Assembly: GCA_965644315.1 (NCBI GenBank)
Contig: CBFFRQ010000054.1
Coordinates: 310,001-374,000, forward strand
DNA from: Caecitellus pseudoparvulus
Taxonomy: Eukaryota; Bigyra: Bicosoecida
DNA: 64,000 nt
Direction of reading: 5' to 3'
A program made the translations under genes and the position numbers. Below the pieces are notes generated by a model. That model made no database searches, was not told where the DNA came from, and saw nothing but the letters and a program-made list of their open reading frames with translations. This document shows, one piece after another, positions 1 through 12,200 of the stretch. Each line of letters begins with the position of its first letter. Position 1 is the stretch's first letter.

Positions 1-325
1 CCACGAGGATCCGACTGGCTGTCTGCTGTGCAACGACGATCCCTTTTGCCACAACGTGCTCGTTCAAAATGGCATGCTTCTTCTGCACAGGGGCAGGGGG
101 CAGGCGCAGCGTGCGCGGCAGTGTGGCAAATGTAGCAGCGGAAAATGAACTGCGCACCGTCGCTGGGCGCATGCCAATTGTGCCTGCTATGCCCATCTCC
201 AGCGCATCCAGGTCTTCGTACAGCTGTCGCATCTGCGTGGTTTCATAGAACGGGGCACAGTGTGTGTGCGCGGCCAGGGCCGGGCCGGCGTCTGCGCTCA
301 CCGTTTCGAGCGTCGTGCTGGCCAT
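1..325 (-). CDS. Unrecognised protein, N-terminal part; runs off left edge
   Basis: From an ATG at 325 the minus strand stays open for 108 codons to the window edge. Its composition is protein-like: a polar N-terminus, then a helical stretch containing YETTQMRQLYEDLDALEMG, then a basic segment VQKKHAILNEHVVAKG. No stop is seen, so the 3' part lies outside the window. I do not recognise the family and see no signal peptide or membrane span in this portion. The gene is divergent from the F-box gene at 1006. The start is the first in-frame ATG in this exon, but an upstream exon cannot be excluded. Confidence 0.6.
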   Translation of the reverse strand, partial: MASTTLETVSADAGPALAAHTHCAPFYETTQMRQLYEDLDALEMGIAGTIGMRPATVRSSFSAATFATLPRTLRLPPAPVQKKHAILNEHVVAKGIVVAQQTASRILV

Positions 326-1005
326 GGCTGGTGCTGTGCTCCTGCTTCCCACGCAGCGACACCTGACCGGCGCAGCACCTACAGGTGCCAACACAATGCA
401 TGCAAACTCGTGAACACTGTGAGTGCCGATCTTTTCATTTTGCCTGCGGCTGGAGCTGTGCTGGCAGTGGGAGTGAGACAGGTATCATCGCAGGACCAGC
501 GCCGACGGCAGTCGCCCTCAGTGGCCCTAATTCCCCCACACTGCGCCAAGCACGGGAGTGCAACCCTGGCTATAGGTGGTGCGCTGCCCACTCACCCTGG
601 TCTTCCTTCTTGCCCCCATTTTATCTCGGACCTGCCAGCACCCCCTCCGATTCCTCTGCCTCCGTGCTCTGCTGCGGCACAATGCAGGGCAGCCACGCCA
701 CGGGAAGCCCCCGCTTCCACGGCGCAGACTTCTACAGGAGCAGTGCTGTTGGTGGGCCTGTGCCATGCCAGCCCGCTCCCATTACTGGGCAGGGGCTGCC
801 ACGGGCAGCAAGCGCCAGGAGCGCGGATTTTGCAGCTTCCCAGCGGCCTTGCGGGCACCTCTTGCAGCTTCAGCCAGGTGCGTGTTGTTGACGCAGGGTG
901 CATGGCACGTAGACGTGCTGAAGTTGCTTGCTTTGTACATGTCGACGTGTCCCTGGCGCACTGCCCAGCTGCCGTCGAGGGGCGCTTCGCCTGCCTTCAT
1001 GCCGC
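326..1005. other. Divergent intergenic region
   Basis: This gap of about 680 bp separates the starts of the minus-strand gene at 325 and the plus-strand gene at 1006. Several overlapping open frames occur here on both strands, but none has convincing protein character. It presumably carries both promoters. A CGCAG at 1020-1024 could be a splice acceptor if the F-box gene has an upstream exon. Confidence 0.4.
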
Positions 1006-2998
1006 ATGCGACCACGCAACGCAGATGCCGTGTGCTACTTGACCTCGTTCCAGTCTCTGAAGGACACCAGCGCCTTGCGTAGCACTTGCAAGCAGCTCAA
1101 TCAAGACCTGAACGATAGCATGTTTTGGTCAGAGCGCTTCCGGCAGGACTTCGGGCTGCCGGGCGAGCGTGAGGCGACGTTTCATGGACTTCGCCCGACG
1201 GCCCCCGCGCACTGGCTGGCGGAGGTGGGTGGCCCTGGATCCCGGCGCCTGGCCAGGGCCTCTGCCAGCGCTGAGCAACCACGCTCCTTTGCAGTGGGTG
1301 GGCGCAAGCTGCTGGGACTGTCCCAGCGTCTCGGCACCTCCATGGCACGCATGTTCACACAGCCGGCAGTTATGCCAGAGCAGTCGCCGGCCGGGGGTGG
1401 CGCTGCCGGCACTGCGGGACACCTGCACCGAAGTGCGAGTTTCCACGGCGCCTCGGCGCCGAAAGTGCCCCGCACTGACTCCGCCTCCAGTGCAGCACTG
1501 CAGCCGTCGCGCAGCAGCAGCGCTCGCCCGGGTGCCGCCGCCGTGCACCGCCCTCGCCTCTCCACATCCCTGCGCATCCCCCCCTCGTACTCTGGGCGTG
1601 GTGCAGCGGATGTGGACATGGCCAAGTGGCTGCCACCTGGCTTCTGGCGCCGCAAGTATATGGAGGCCCTCGCCGATGTCCGGCGCGCACGGCAACAGCA
1701 CTCCATGCAGGAGGGTGGCGCCAATGCGGCGGTCGCCAGCGTGCTCCGAGGGGTCCAGCTGCGGTATGCACTGGACTGCTTCCACTGGCTGTGTGGGGCT
1801 GGCATGCCAGCCCTGGCGTTCCTTGCGGCGCTGCTGCTGCTGGGGGAGCGCTGGAACTTCGAAGGGGAATACCCCCTGCGCATCCAATCTCAGTTCAACT
1901 CCAGCACCAACATCACCACCACATTTGTTTCCAACGCAGACCGACCAGTGGAGCCCATCTCGTACTCTGCTGTGTTTGGAACGGCTTACGTGGGTTTTGC
2001 CGGCATCTTCCTGTCTCACTTCCTGGTGTTTGTTTCTCTGCTGAACTACCAGCCTCTCCGGCGGGCGGAAGACCCAGCCAAGTGGCGCGTGCCAGGGGCG
2101 TGCACTGACCTTGCGGCGGGGGAACTGCGGCATCCGTGGGGCCTCGTCGTCAAGGGCATGCTAGACAACGCTCGACTCATCACAGCGCCTGCGGATGTGC
2201 GGGGAAACTTCCCCGCCGCCTGTGGCTACTGCGAGTCAGCTCGCACTCTCGTGCCATCCTTCCTCGTCCTGTACACTGGGGCATGGGCAAGCATCCTCGT
2301 CGCGACGGTGCTGTGGTGGCAGAAACTGGAAGCCCTTGCCTCCCGCACAACGGATGAGGGGCGAGAGTGGGAACTCCTCCTGGCGCCCATACTGTGTGCC
2401 TGTGTTGCGCTGGGGCAGGCCTGGCTGAACGCGGGCATGACTGATGCGCCGGACTTCAGGTGGGACTTGCCTGGGGAAGCATCTGGGTGCATCATCAACA
2501 CCCAAGCCGCCGGCATCGGAGCGTCAGCCATCATTGGTGTCCTTAGTCTCAACGAGGACCGGCTTGGCGCTCCATCGGGCTCGTTCGTGCCCATCCTCAT
2601 CGCAAACGGTTCGTGCAGATTGCTCCGTAGCCGTTCGTCTCGCCCCGCCTGCCTCTTGACGCACTCCTCACCTCTTGCCTTCCGCAGCTGCCCCCCTCCT
2701 CAGCCACCATGAAATTTATCCGAACGTCAGGGTGCGAGCTGTCATGTTTCTGTACCATGGCTTGATGGTGGCCGCCGGGGCGATGCAGATCGTGTGGTAC
2801 GATAACGTCTCCGACGACCCGACTTCGAAGTGGGCGACGAATTGGCATGCTGTCCTTGCGCCGTGGTATGCGCTGTTTGCCGTGGCGGCGCTCTTGGCTG
2901 GCGTTGCCGTGGCTCGGCCATCTTTTGATCCGCGACCGGCACACCTGCAGGCTGTCCAGGGCTCACTGCGGGACATTGACTCCATCCGCGTTGTGTAA
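1006..2998 (+). CDS. F-box-like protein with about seven membrane spans
   Basis: The model has two exons: 1006-2608, a 79-bp GT-AG intron 2609-2687 (phase 1), and 2688-2998 ending in TAA, giving about 637 aa. The N-terminus resembles an F-box (residues about 5-48: YLTSFQSLKDTSALRSTCKQ, then FWSERF). A Ser-rich linker follows to about residue 210. The rest has hydrophobic spans near residues 253-278, 325-348, 410-435, 450-475, 490-515, 540-562 and 580-600. The last span, in exon 2, contains HAVLAPWYALF, reminiscent of TMEM185-type proteins; that resemblance is a weak inference. An F-box suggests coupling to an SCF ubiquitin ligase at a membrane. ATG 1006 sits just before the F-box; an in-frame ATG at 928 gives a less plausible extension. 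Confidence 0.75.
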
Positions 2999-3299
2999 AT
3001 GCTGTATTCTGCATCCTGGGTCTCAAGGCATGTGCTTGGCTGTGCTTAAGGGCTTGTAGCGCGCGGAGGGTGCTCCAAACTGCAGCTGGAATGCTGCGAT
3101 GGGCCGGTGTAGCCTGGGAACTCGCCCCTTTGTTTGGCAGCCCTCGCCTGCCAAATTGCGGGAGCGAGTCTCTCGGAGGTCGTCCTTTGCCACCGCCTCC
3201 TCAAATGCCAAACCTGGCGGAAAATGCACCCACATGCTGAATGCGTTCATTTCCTTTCTCGGCACGCTTGCTCTCACCTCCAGTGATTGCGTGTCTTCC
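2999..3299 (+). other. Spacer between F-box gene and dynein gene
   Basis: These roughly 300 bases contain an open frame continuous with dynein exon 1, but it lacks dynein-like sequence before the ATG at 3300. They are read as 3' UTR of the F-box gene plus the promoter and 5' UTR of the dynein gene. No other structure was seen. Confidence 0.35.
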
Positions 3300-6200
3300 A
3301 TGGCACAGGCCGGGCCAGACTGGCTCGCGGCAAGGCCGCTGCCAGAGTGGGCCAAGAAGAAGCCCAAGAGCACACAGAGCAAGCAAGCTCATGCTAAGGC
3401 TCTGAGCCAACTTAGGGACATCCACCTTGTGCACGATGCTTCGATGCGGTCCGTCAACCCAGACGGTACGGCGAGCTTGGACCACGAAGGACGCGCGTTT
3501 CAGAGCACGCTGCATGCGCAAGTCACAACCAAAGGCATGTGGCGGAAGCCCCGCGACCTGGGGGCGATCAAGCGAAGCCAAGCCAGAGCTGATAAGCTGA
3601 AGGCGCGGGTTCGAGGCGTGGCCCATGTGGCAGGCCTTGTGAAGCAGGGAGCGGAGGGGACAACGACAACTCAACAAGCACCCCTTGCGGCAGCAACTTC
3701 CGCACTCAAAAAGCGGCACAGTCAGCTTTCCCTTGCAGTCGCACCCAACCTCCCCCAGACAACGCCTTCCTCTGAGCACCTAGATCATGCCCATGATGAC
3801 CGCCTGCAGCTTCTCCTCGCATTGCTGCCGGAACAGGAGCGTCGTGGACCAGAGACACTGTGCGTGTGTGATGCGTGCTGCGATTATTCATCGCGCTTGA
3901 ATGAAGCCGAAGCCCTCGTCCGATCGCAGGATGCTGAGACAGTCGTGTCAAATCAGCTGCTTTTCCCCCCAACGACTGCACATCCAGCAGCACAAGCTTC
4001 CGCTTGGCCAATTCGACGATGACTCTTTTGAGGAGCGGAGCAACGAGACTTGGGCTGCCACCTCCACGAGTGTGAGTTCTCATTCTATTGCCCAGCGTGC
4101 GTTGCCGTATCCCTGCACTCTCACGCTGCTACCTGCTTAGGCGCGCTCCCCTTGGTACGCACATGGTGTGTGGAGCTGGGAGCCTGTGCGAGTTCTAGGG
4201 TACACAACGACGACACAGAGGTTCCGAGTGAAGTTCACCGAGTCCGGGCGCGAGAAAGAAGTCCCTAGACTTAGCATTCTGTTTGACGAGGAGGACCCCC
4301 TGCGCTTTGCCCTGCGGCTGAGGGCTGCGATGCTGAGCAGGGAGCGCACCAAGCTACGAATTCGACTGCAGCACTTTGTCGACTCTCGACCTGAACTTGC
4401 CCCATCACCGCTGGCAGACTCCACTCTTCACCGTCTTCACTGCAAGACAGTCAGCTTCCGGAGTCGGGAGGAGGCAGTGTCTGTCATGCAGATGGCTGCT
4501 CATGCAAAGCACCAGGCTGCACTCGGGCTTGGTCGCAGCAATCCCCTCACTGCGGCTCGCACTCTTGCAGCGCAGCTTCGAATTCGGCCTCGGAGTCGCC
4601 TAGACGTGTTGCGAGTCGCTGAGTTGAAGGCTGGGCTGGATCACCAGCGCTCCCAGCTGCTCCACGGGCTGGGAAAGATGGGGGCGCGAACGCCGACTCA
4701 CGCGTCGCCTCCTGCCCCCCTCACGGCAGCAGGCGCAAAAGCACTGCAGAAAGCTGAAAAGGCGTGGCAGGCCCTCATTCCTGACGTGAGCACTTCAACG
4801 CAGCGGATAGAGGAAGAGAATGAGCTGGTAGTTCGTGAGCTGCTTGAGGCGGAAGCATGCCACACTCCGTGCTTCTCGCTGCTGGTTGCAGAGGTGGCTG
4901 ACTTGCACGAAGCAGCGTTGCGGGAGGCATCCCTCGACCACCTTGCAGTTCGCAAGCCAGAGAAGTTTGAAGGCCTTTTGCATGCTGCCAGCTTGCAGGG
5001 CCTTCTGCAGCCACTGCGGCACCGGCCAAGTGCTGCTGTGCATGCGGCTCCAGCTGACGGCTTTGATTTCATGCGCAGCGCGCAAGCTGTCACGATGTCT
5101 GCTTGGCTTGGTGAGCCCGCCACCGTCAACATCATGCTGGCCGTTGCTCAGTCCTGGGAAGAAACTGTCGGTGACCAGCTGCTGTGCCCAACTGCTGCAC
5201 CCGCTGCCGCCAGCGCGGCAGCAGACAGTGTCTCCCACGACAGCGCCTTGGAGCTGTCTGAGTACCGCGAACACCTGCGCGGGCACATGCGCAGGGTCGC
5301 ACGCCAGGTCTCTGATGCCTGGCCAAGAGAGGTCCGAAACACGGTGTCTGACCAACTCGCATCGTCAGGCAGGGACGCCAGATTCAACTTGCTAGTGCCA
5401 TCATGGGAGGCGTACTTGGCTTCTCCCACGTACAGTCTGATGACCCTTGTGCACTGCCACATGGCAGACAAGCTGCGCACGTTTGCTCTGCAAAGCTTAA
5501 GGGGGCTTGTTGAGACCACGGACTCCTTCATACCTGAAGTCGCTGCTGGGCGACAGGCAGTGCATGATCTTGCGTCGCTGGACGTGCAGCCCCTCCTGCG
5601 ACTGACTGCTCGGGCAGAGGAGGGCCAGGAAAGACAGTGGGCGTCGTTCCCGATGGCGATGCACGTGAAGCGAGGATGGTCCCTGCTTGATGAGAGGGCG
5701 CTGCAGGCTCGAGCAAACGACGCCGCGCGGGAGGCAGCTTGGGCTGCATATGTTGCAGACCAAGAGGCTGCTGCCCAAGGCAAGCAAGACACCCCCCGCA
5801 GCGAGGAAACCGCGAGGGAAGCTCATGATGACGCCTCCTCCCTCATAGATGAAGGTAGTCCACATGGCCCAGATGACATGCATGTGCAGGGTGTTGTTCC
5901 TGCCGACGCTGATCGCTCCGGAATCGTGGAGGTGGTCGCTGCAGCATTGACGGGACGCGTGGTGGGTACGGATCCCACCATGGATGAGGTGCAGCGCATG
6001 TTCATGAAAGTGATCCCAAGCATTGTGAAGACTGTGACCTCCGTCACCAGCTTGCCCGAGCAGTGCCTCGCTCTCGCCAGCAGCCCCTCGGGCGCCACCC
6101 CCATCTTACCTGTACAAGATGAAGAGGAGCCTTCCCATGCTGCAACCGTTGACGCTGCCATTGTAGACACCGAAACAAAGGTGGCACGGAACTTAGCCGA

Positions 6201-9200
6201 TGCTTTTCTGCCAGCGCAGCGCCTGCTATCCGAGTACCAGGCGTATGCCTGGCTGCTCAGCATCGACTTGGCGCCGTTCGTGTCCGAACTCGGCAGCCTT
6301 TCCCCGCCAGCCTCCTTCCAAGAACTCCTATCGGAGGCAACTCGGTACCAGACAATAGGCCAGGAACTTGCGAGAATTTCTTTGGACGTCGTTGCTTGTG
6401 GATTGTTCCTCGTCGATGTCTCGAGCATCAAGGCGGAGCTCACGCGAAAAGCAGAGACAGTGAAGACGGCCATTCTGCATGCTGCACTGCGCGTACTGCG
6501 GGAGCAGGTCTCCGCGCTCCATGATGCGTACATTGATCATCAGTCCCACTTTCTCGTGGTGCCGCAGACTGAGCATGAGCTGAACCAGCTGCAGGGCTTC
6601 ATTCACGACAGCAAGGCGGTCCTCGCCAGGTTAAATGCGGAAGCAGACTCGCTCTGTGGGGAGCTAGATGCCCTGGAGAAGTTTTCGATGAAGATTCCTA
6701 GTGATGCTTTTGAGGAAGTCATGGGCTTGAAGGCACTTCCCCAGCAAGTGGACGAGGCCATGAGTGACTGCTTGTATGGCATCGAGTCCCAGAAGGAAGC
6801 CATGGTCAAAGCCCTCGCACAGCAGCAGAGCGCCTTTGACAGGGCGATATCCGGGCTCGAGGATCGCATAGAGCGCTTCAAGAACGTCGAGGATACCACC
6901 GATCTTGTACGCATCACGTCAGAGGCCCAGGACATCGACTCTGCACTGCGAGAAGCCGCTGCCCAAGCGCACGACTTTCATGAACGCCAGGAAGCCTTGG
7001 GATTTGTCAAGACTGACTATTCCGTGCTGGACGAGCTCGTGGCTGGCTGTGAGAGCTTCATGAGGCTGTGGTCGTGTGTGGCTGACTTCGAAGCCAGCCG
7101 CACTTCGTGGCTCACCGGACCCTTCAGCGACTTGCAAGCAGACAAGGTTGACGCAGCCATCACTGAGTAGTGGTCGCTTTCAGGCAAGCTTGCACGCCAG
7201 TTCGAAGAAAGCCACCCAAACGTCAGCGCAGTTGCGGCGTCCCTGCGCGTGAAAACCGCAGAGTTCAAGACCCTCATGCCTTTTGTCAAGTGCCTTGCCT
7301 CGCCAGCTCTGAAGTGGTGGCATTGGGATGAAATCAGCGATGCGGTAGGCAAGCCAATCGAGAACGATGCTGACTTGACCCTGCAGCATCTGCTAGATGA
7401 GGGAGTGCGAGATTTCATGGCAGACATCGAGGATATCTCCGTGAAGGCTGAGAAGGAGCATGCGCTGGTGCTGCAGCTGGATGCGATGCAGCAGGAGTGG
7501 GAAGACCTTGCCGTCGAGGTCAAGGCCCACAAGAACACGGGCACGTACATAATTGGTGGCATAGATGACATCGAGCAAGTTCTGGACGATCACTTGGTGA
7601 AGACGCAAACGATGATGGGGTCCCCCTACGTGCACCACGTGAAGGACAAAGCTGCAGCCTGGGAGCGCACCCTCTCATACATCTCAGAAGTGCTCGAGGA
7701 GTGGCTGCGCTTGCAGCGGACTTGGATGTACCTGGAGCCAATTTTTGCTTCCGATGACATCAACAGGCAGATGCCAGCCGAAGGCCGTCGGTTCGCAAAC
7801 ATCGACCGCATGTACCGAGGTGCGCTTGCTGAGACAGTTGACAGTCCAGGCTTGCTGCAAGTGTCACGTCGAAGAGAGCTTGCAGGAGCCTTTGCCGAGG
7901 CAAACGCTGCACTGGACAAGATTCAGAAGAATCTCAACGACTACCTCGAGACAAAGCGGCAGGCTTTTCCTCGCTTCTACTTCCTGTCCAACGATGGGCT
8001 GCTGGAGATCCTGAGTCAGACGAAGGATCCCCGGACTGTGCAGCGCCACCTGGACAAGTGTTTTGAGGGCATGGCTAAGATCTCCTTCGCGGAGCAGCTT
8101 GACGGTGACGAAGGAGACCTGCGGATCTTGCAGATGATATCTGTCGAGGGGGAGCGCATTGACTTGGCAGTGGCAGTGGACCCCACAGCCCCTGAAAATG
8201 TCGGCAACGTAGAGCTCTGGCTGGGCAAGTTGGAGAAGGCCATGCGACTGACAGTGAAGGCATTCATCCAGAAAGCCTTGCCTGCGTACCAGGCCACGCC
8301 CAGGGCGGAGTGGGTGCTGCAGCACCCCGCCCAAGCTGTCCTCAACGTGGGGCAGCTGTTCTGGACCCGTGATGCAGAGGAAGCCATGGACAGCAGCGGG
8401 AACCAAGGCCTGAAAGCCTTCGTTGAAACACTGAATGGGCAACTCACAGCCATCGTGCACTTGGTTCGAGGGCAGCTGTCAAAGTTGCACAGGATCACCA
8501 TGGGTGCGCTGTGTGTCGTCGATGTGCATGCTCGGGACGTCATCGACAGCATGGTGGCTGCAGGCGTCCAGAGCAAGAGCGAGTTTGCGTGGATGTCCCA
8601 GCTCCGATACTACTGGGAGGAGAAGGAGGATGTCTGGGGGCGGTATGGTGGCGACCCTTGGAACCTCCTTCCTCGCATCGTGAACGCGACGCAGATGTAC
8701 GGGTACGAGTACTTGGGAAACTCTTCCAGGCTTGTCATCACGCCCCTGACTGACCGATGCTACCGCACACTGATGGGAGCTGTATCGCTGATGTACGGTG
8801 GGGCACCTGCGGGTCCGGCAGGCACTGGGAAGACTGAGACCACAAAGGACCTGGCAAAAGCCATGGCCATCCAGTGTGTCGTGTACAACTGCTCTGACCA
8901 ACTGGACGTCGCGGCCATGGCGAAGTTCTTCAAGGGACTTGCCGCCTCAGGTGCATGGGCCTGCTTCGACGAGTTCAACCGCATCAACCTGGAAGTGCTG
9001 TCTGTCGTCGCGCAGCAAATCCAGTGCATCGTGGATGCCAAGCGGCGTGCCGCGAAGTCCTTCGACTTTGAGGGGGTTCGCCTTGCACTCAACCCTGATG
9101 CCAATTGCTTCATCACCATGAACCCGGGGTACGCTGGCCGGACAGAGCTGCCCGACAACCTCAAGGCCCTCTTTCGACCCTGCGCGATGATGGTGCCAGA

Positions 9201-12200
9201 CTATGCCCTCATTGCAGAGATCAAGCTGTACTCGTTCGGCTTTGAGGGGGCACGGGTGCAGGCCAGGAAGGTCACCCAAGTCCTGCGACTCGCCTCGGAG
9301 CAGTTGTCATCCCAGAAGCACTACGACTATGGGATGAGGGCTGTGTTTTCCATTTTGCTGAGAGCAGGGCAGCTGCGGCAAGAGCTCGGTGACTCCTGGA
9401 CAGAGGACAAGATTGTCTTGCGTTCCATCAACGATGTGAACGTCCCGAAGTTCACAACGAATGACCTGCCGCTGTTCAGCGGCATCACTCAGGATCTCTT
9501 TCCCGGCGTTTGTCTGCCACAGCCGGACTACAGACTTCTGGAGTGGGCTGTCAGGGGCATCTGCAAAGCTGAGAACTTGCAACCTAAGGACCAGTTCCTG
9601 CGAAGCGTCTTTCAGCTGACGGAAACGGTTGCAGTGCGTCATGGCCTCATGGTAGTAGGGGAGACTTGCTCTGGCAAGTCGACAGTCATCTCTACCCTGG
9701 CAAAGGCGATGTCCTCCATCAGCCACTCAGACGACTACGATGCCGTGGCTGTGCATGCCATGAACCCCAAATCTGTGAAGCAGAATCAGCTGTATGGCCG
9801 CAAGGACCCAAACACAATGGAGTGGAGTGATGGGGTCCTGGCTGTGCTGTATCGGAGGTGTGCCACCTCACAATCTAGCAAGAAGCAGTGGATCCTATTT
9901 GACGGGCCAGTGGATGCAGTGTGGATCGAGGACATGAACACTGTGCTTGATGACAACAAGAAGCTGTGTCTTTCTTCTGGGGAGATCATCAAGATGTCTC
10001 CCAAAATGACCATGATGTTTGAAACGGACAGTTTGCAGGAAGCTTCGCCGGCTACAGTTTCCCGCGTTGGCATGGTGTTCATGGAACCCAATCGGGTGGG
10101 TTGGAGGCCATCTGTACAGTCTTGGATGCACCGATTGCCATCTGCTCTTCAGGAGTCCGCCCATGCTGCTCATCTGGAGAGCCTCTTCGAGTGGCTGGTC
10201 CCACCATGCCTGTACTTTGTGCACAAAGCCATCCCACAGCTGTGCCCAGTGCCCAGCATAGAGCTTGTGCATTCTCTGCTGGACATGCTCTGGTGCTTGC
10301 TTGTGCCCGCGTTTGCAGATCCGACAGCAGATCCAGACATCTCCCTTGCCGTTCCTCACACAGATGAGCATGCCGCCCTCCACCCTCCGACCTGCCCTGC
10401 TTCACTCCCCATGCCACAAAGTAAAGACACAGGAAAGGTTATTGAGTCAGCCTTCATCATGGCGCTGATCTGGTCAGTGGGTGCAGTCACACCAAGCCAA
10501 GGCAGGCAAGCCTTTGACCACTTCCTGCGGTGCCTTCTGGCTGGAGAAGCAGACTCGTCCGAGGAGTTCAAGGACTTCCTCACCAAGCACCCCACCTTCG
10601 ACGCGCACTTCACGGATGGTGGACACGCTTCCAGAGCACACGATGGGGATGTCCGCACACTTGACCATTTGGCTTGGCGGATGCTGGATGCAGGCGTGGG
10701 ACACCTGGGCAAGGCGGCGGCAGGGGATGCGGCCCAAGCCGGGGACCATGACCCCGAAGAAAGCGAGCCAGCGTCTGAAGAGCAACTCAAAAACCTGAGC
10801 GGAAGGTTTCACTCTGAGCCTGTCCGTGGGGGCAAGCTGCGCAGCACCCTTGCAAAGGTACCACAAGACCGCCTACTGTACGACTACCGAGTGGACCTGA
10901 GCAGCGGCAGCTGGGTGGAGTGGACAAAAGGAGTGCCCCGCTTCGAGGTCCCTGCCGAGGCAAGCTTTGAGTCAATCATGGTGCCCAACCTTGACTCCAT
11001 TCGCAGCGAGTGGCTCGTCGACGCTCTGGTGCGCAACAATAAACATGTGCTGTGTGTCGGGGAGACGGGGACTGGGAAGAGCGTGTTGCTGAGCAGCCTC
11101 CTGCGCCAGCGCCTGCCTGGGACGTTCATGCCCCTGCTCATGGCCTTCTCGGCCCAAACATCAGCCAATCAGACGCAAGACATCATTGATGGAAAGTGCA
11201 AGAAGTGGCGGAAAGGGGTGTACGGCCCACCGCCTGGCCGCCGCTTGGTAGTGCTTGTCGACGACTTGAACATGCCAGCGAAGGAAACGTATGGGGCGCA
11301 GCCGCCGATCGAGCTCCTGAGGCAGTGGATGGACTATGGCGGGTGGTACGATCGAGAGGACAAGGAGCAAGGCTTCATGAGGGTGACAAACACCCAGTTT
11401 GTCGCAGCCATGGGGCCTCCAGGAGGTGGGCGCACGACCATCTCGCAGCGCTACGTGCGCCACTTCAACGTGCTGGGTTTCACACCATTTGCAGCAGAGC
11501 AGCTACAAAGCATATTTAGCACCATTATGGCATGGTCTTGCGCAGGCTTCACGACCAGCGTGACTGCGGTCTGCCAGCCCCTTGTGGCAGCCACCATTGC
11601 GCTGTACACGTCCATTGCATCGGAGCTCAGGCCCACCCCTGCAAAGAGCCACTACACATTCAACTTGCGAGATCTAAGCAAAGTGTTTCAGGGTATGAAC
11701 CAAGCAAGCCCTGACATATTTGTGGATGCCAAGCAATTCGTCCGTCTCTGGGGGCACGAGTGCCTGCGGGTGTTCGCCGACCGTCTGATCGACGAGGACG
11801 ACACGCGTTGGTTCCTGCAGAACCTGGTTCTTCAGGTGAAACAGCATCTACGCATGGACTGGGAATCTGAAGAGCTTCGCGGGCCTGCTCCGTCCTTGCT
11901 GTACAGCCACTTTGCCGACGACAAAGGGCATAGGTACTCGCAGCTAGATGACGCAGGGGTGCTGAAGGAAAAGATGGCAGGCTTTCTGGCCGACTACAAC
12001 GTCATGTCGTCTGCAAAGTTGTCGTTGGTGTTGTTCGACAATGCTATCGAGCACATTTGCCGCATCGCCCGGGTGGTGAACTTGCCGCTGGGGAACGCGC
12101 TGCTGGTGGGCGTCGGTGGCAGTGGCCGCAAGAGTCTGACGAAACTCGCCGCGTTTATCTCCGAGATGCAGCTGATCCAAATCGAAATTAGCAAGTCGTA

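Noticed and set aside
928-1005. Upstream in-frame ATG for the F-box gene
   Set aside because: The extra 26 residues are Cys/Arg-rich and unlike protein. ATG 1006 begins directly before the F-box.
7168-7170. Genetic-code change with TAG read as glutamine
   Set aside because: Three ankyrin-family genes end at the same conserved position with TAG, and only one in-frame TAG occurs in about 4,590 dynein codons. Reassignment is unlikely.
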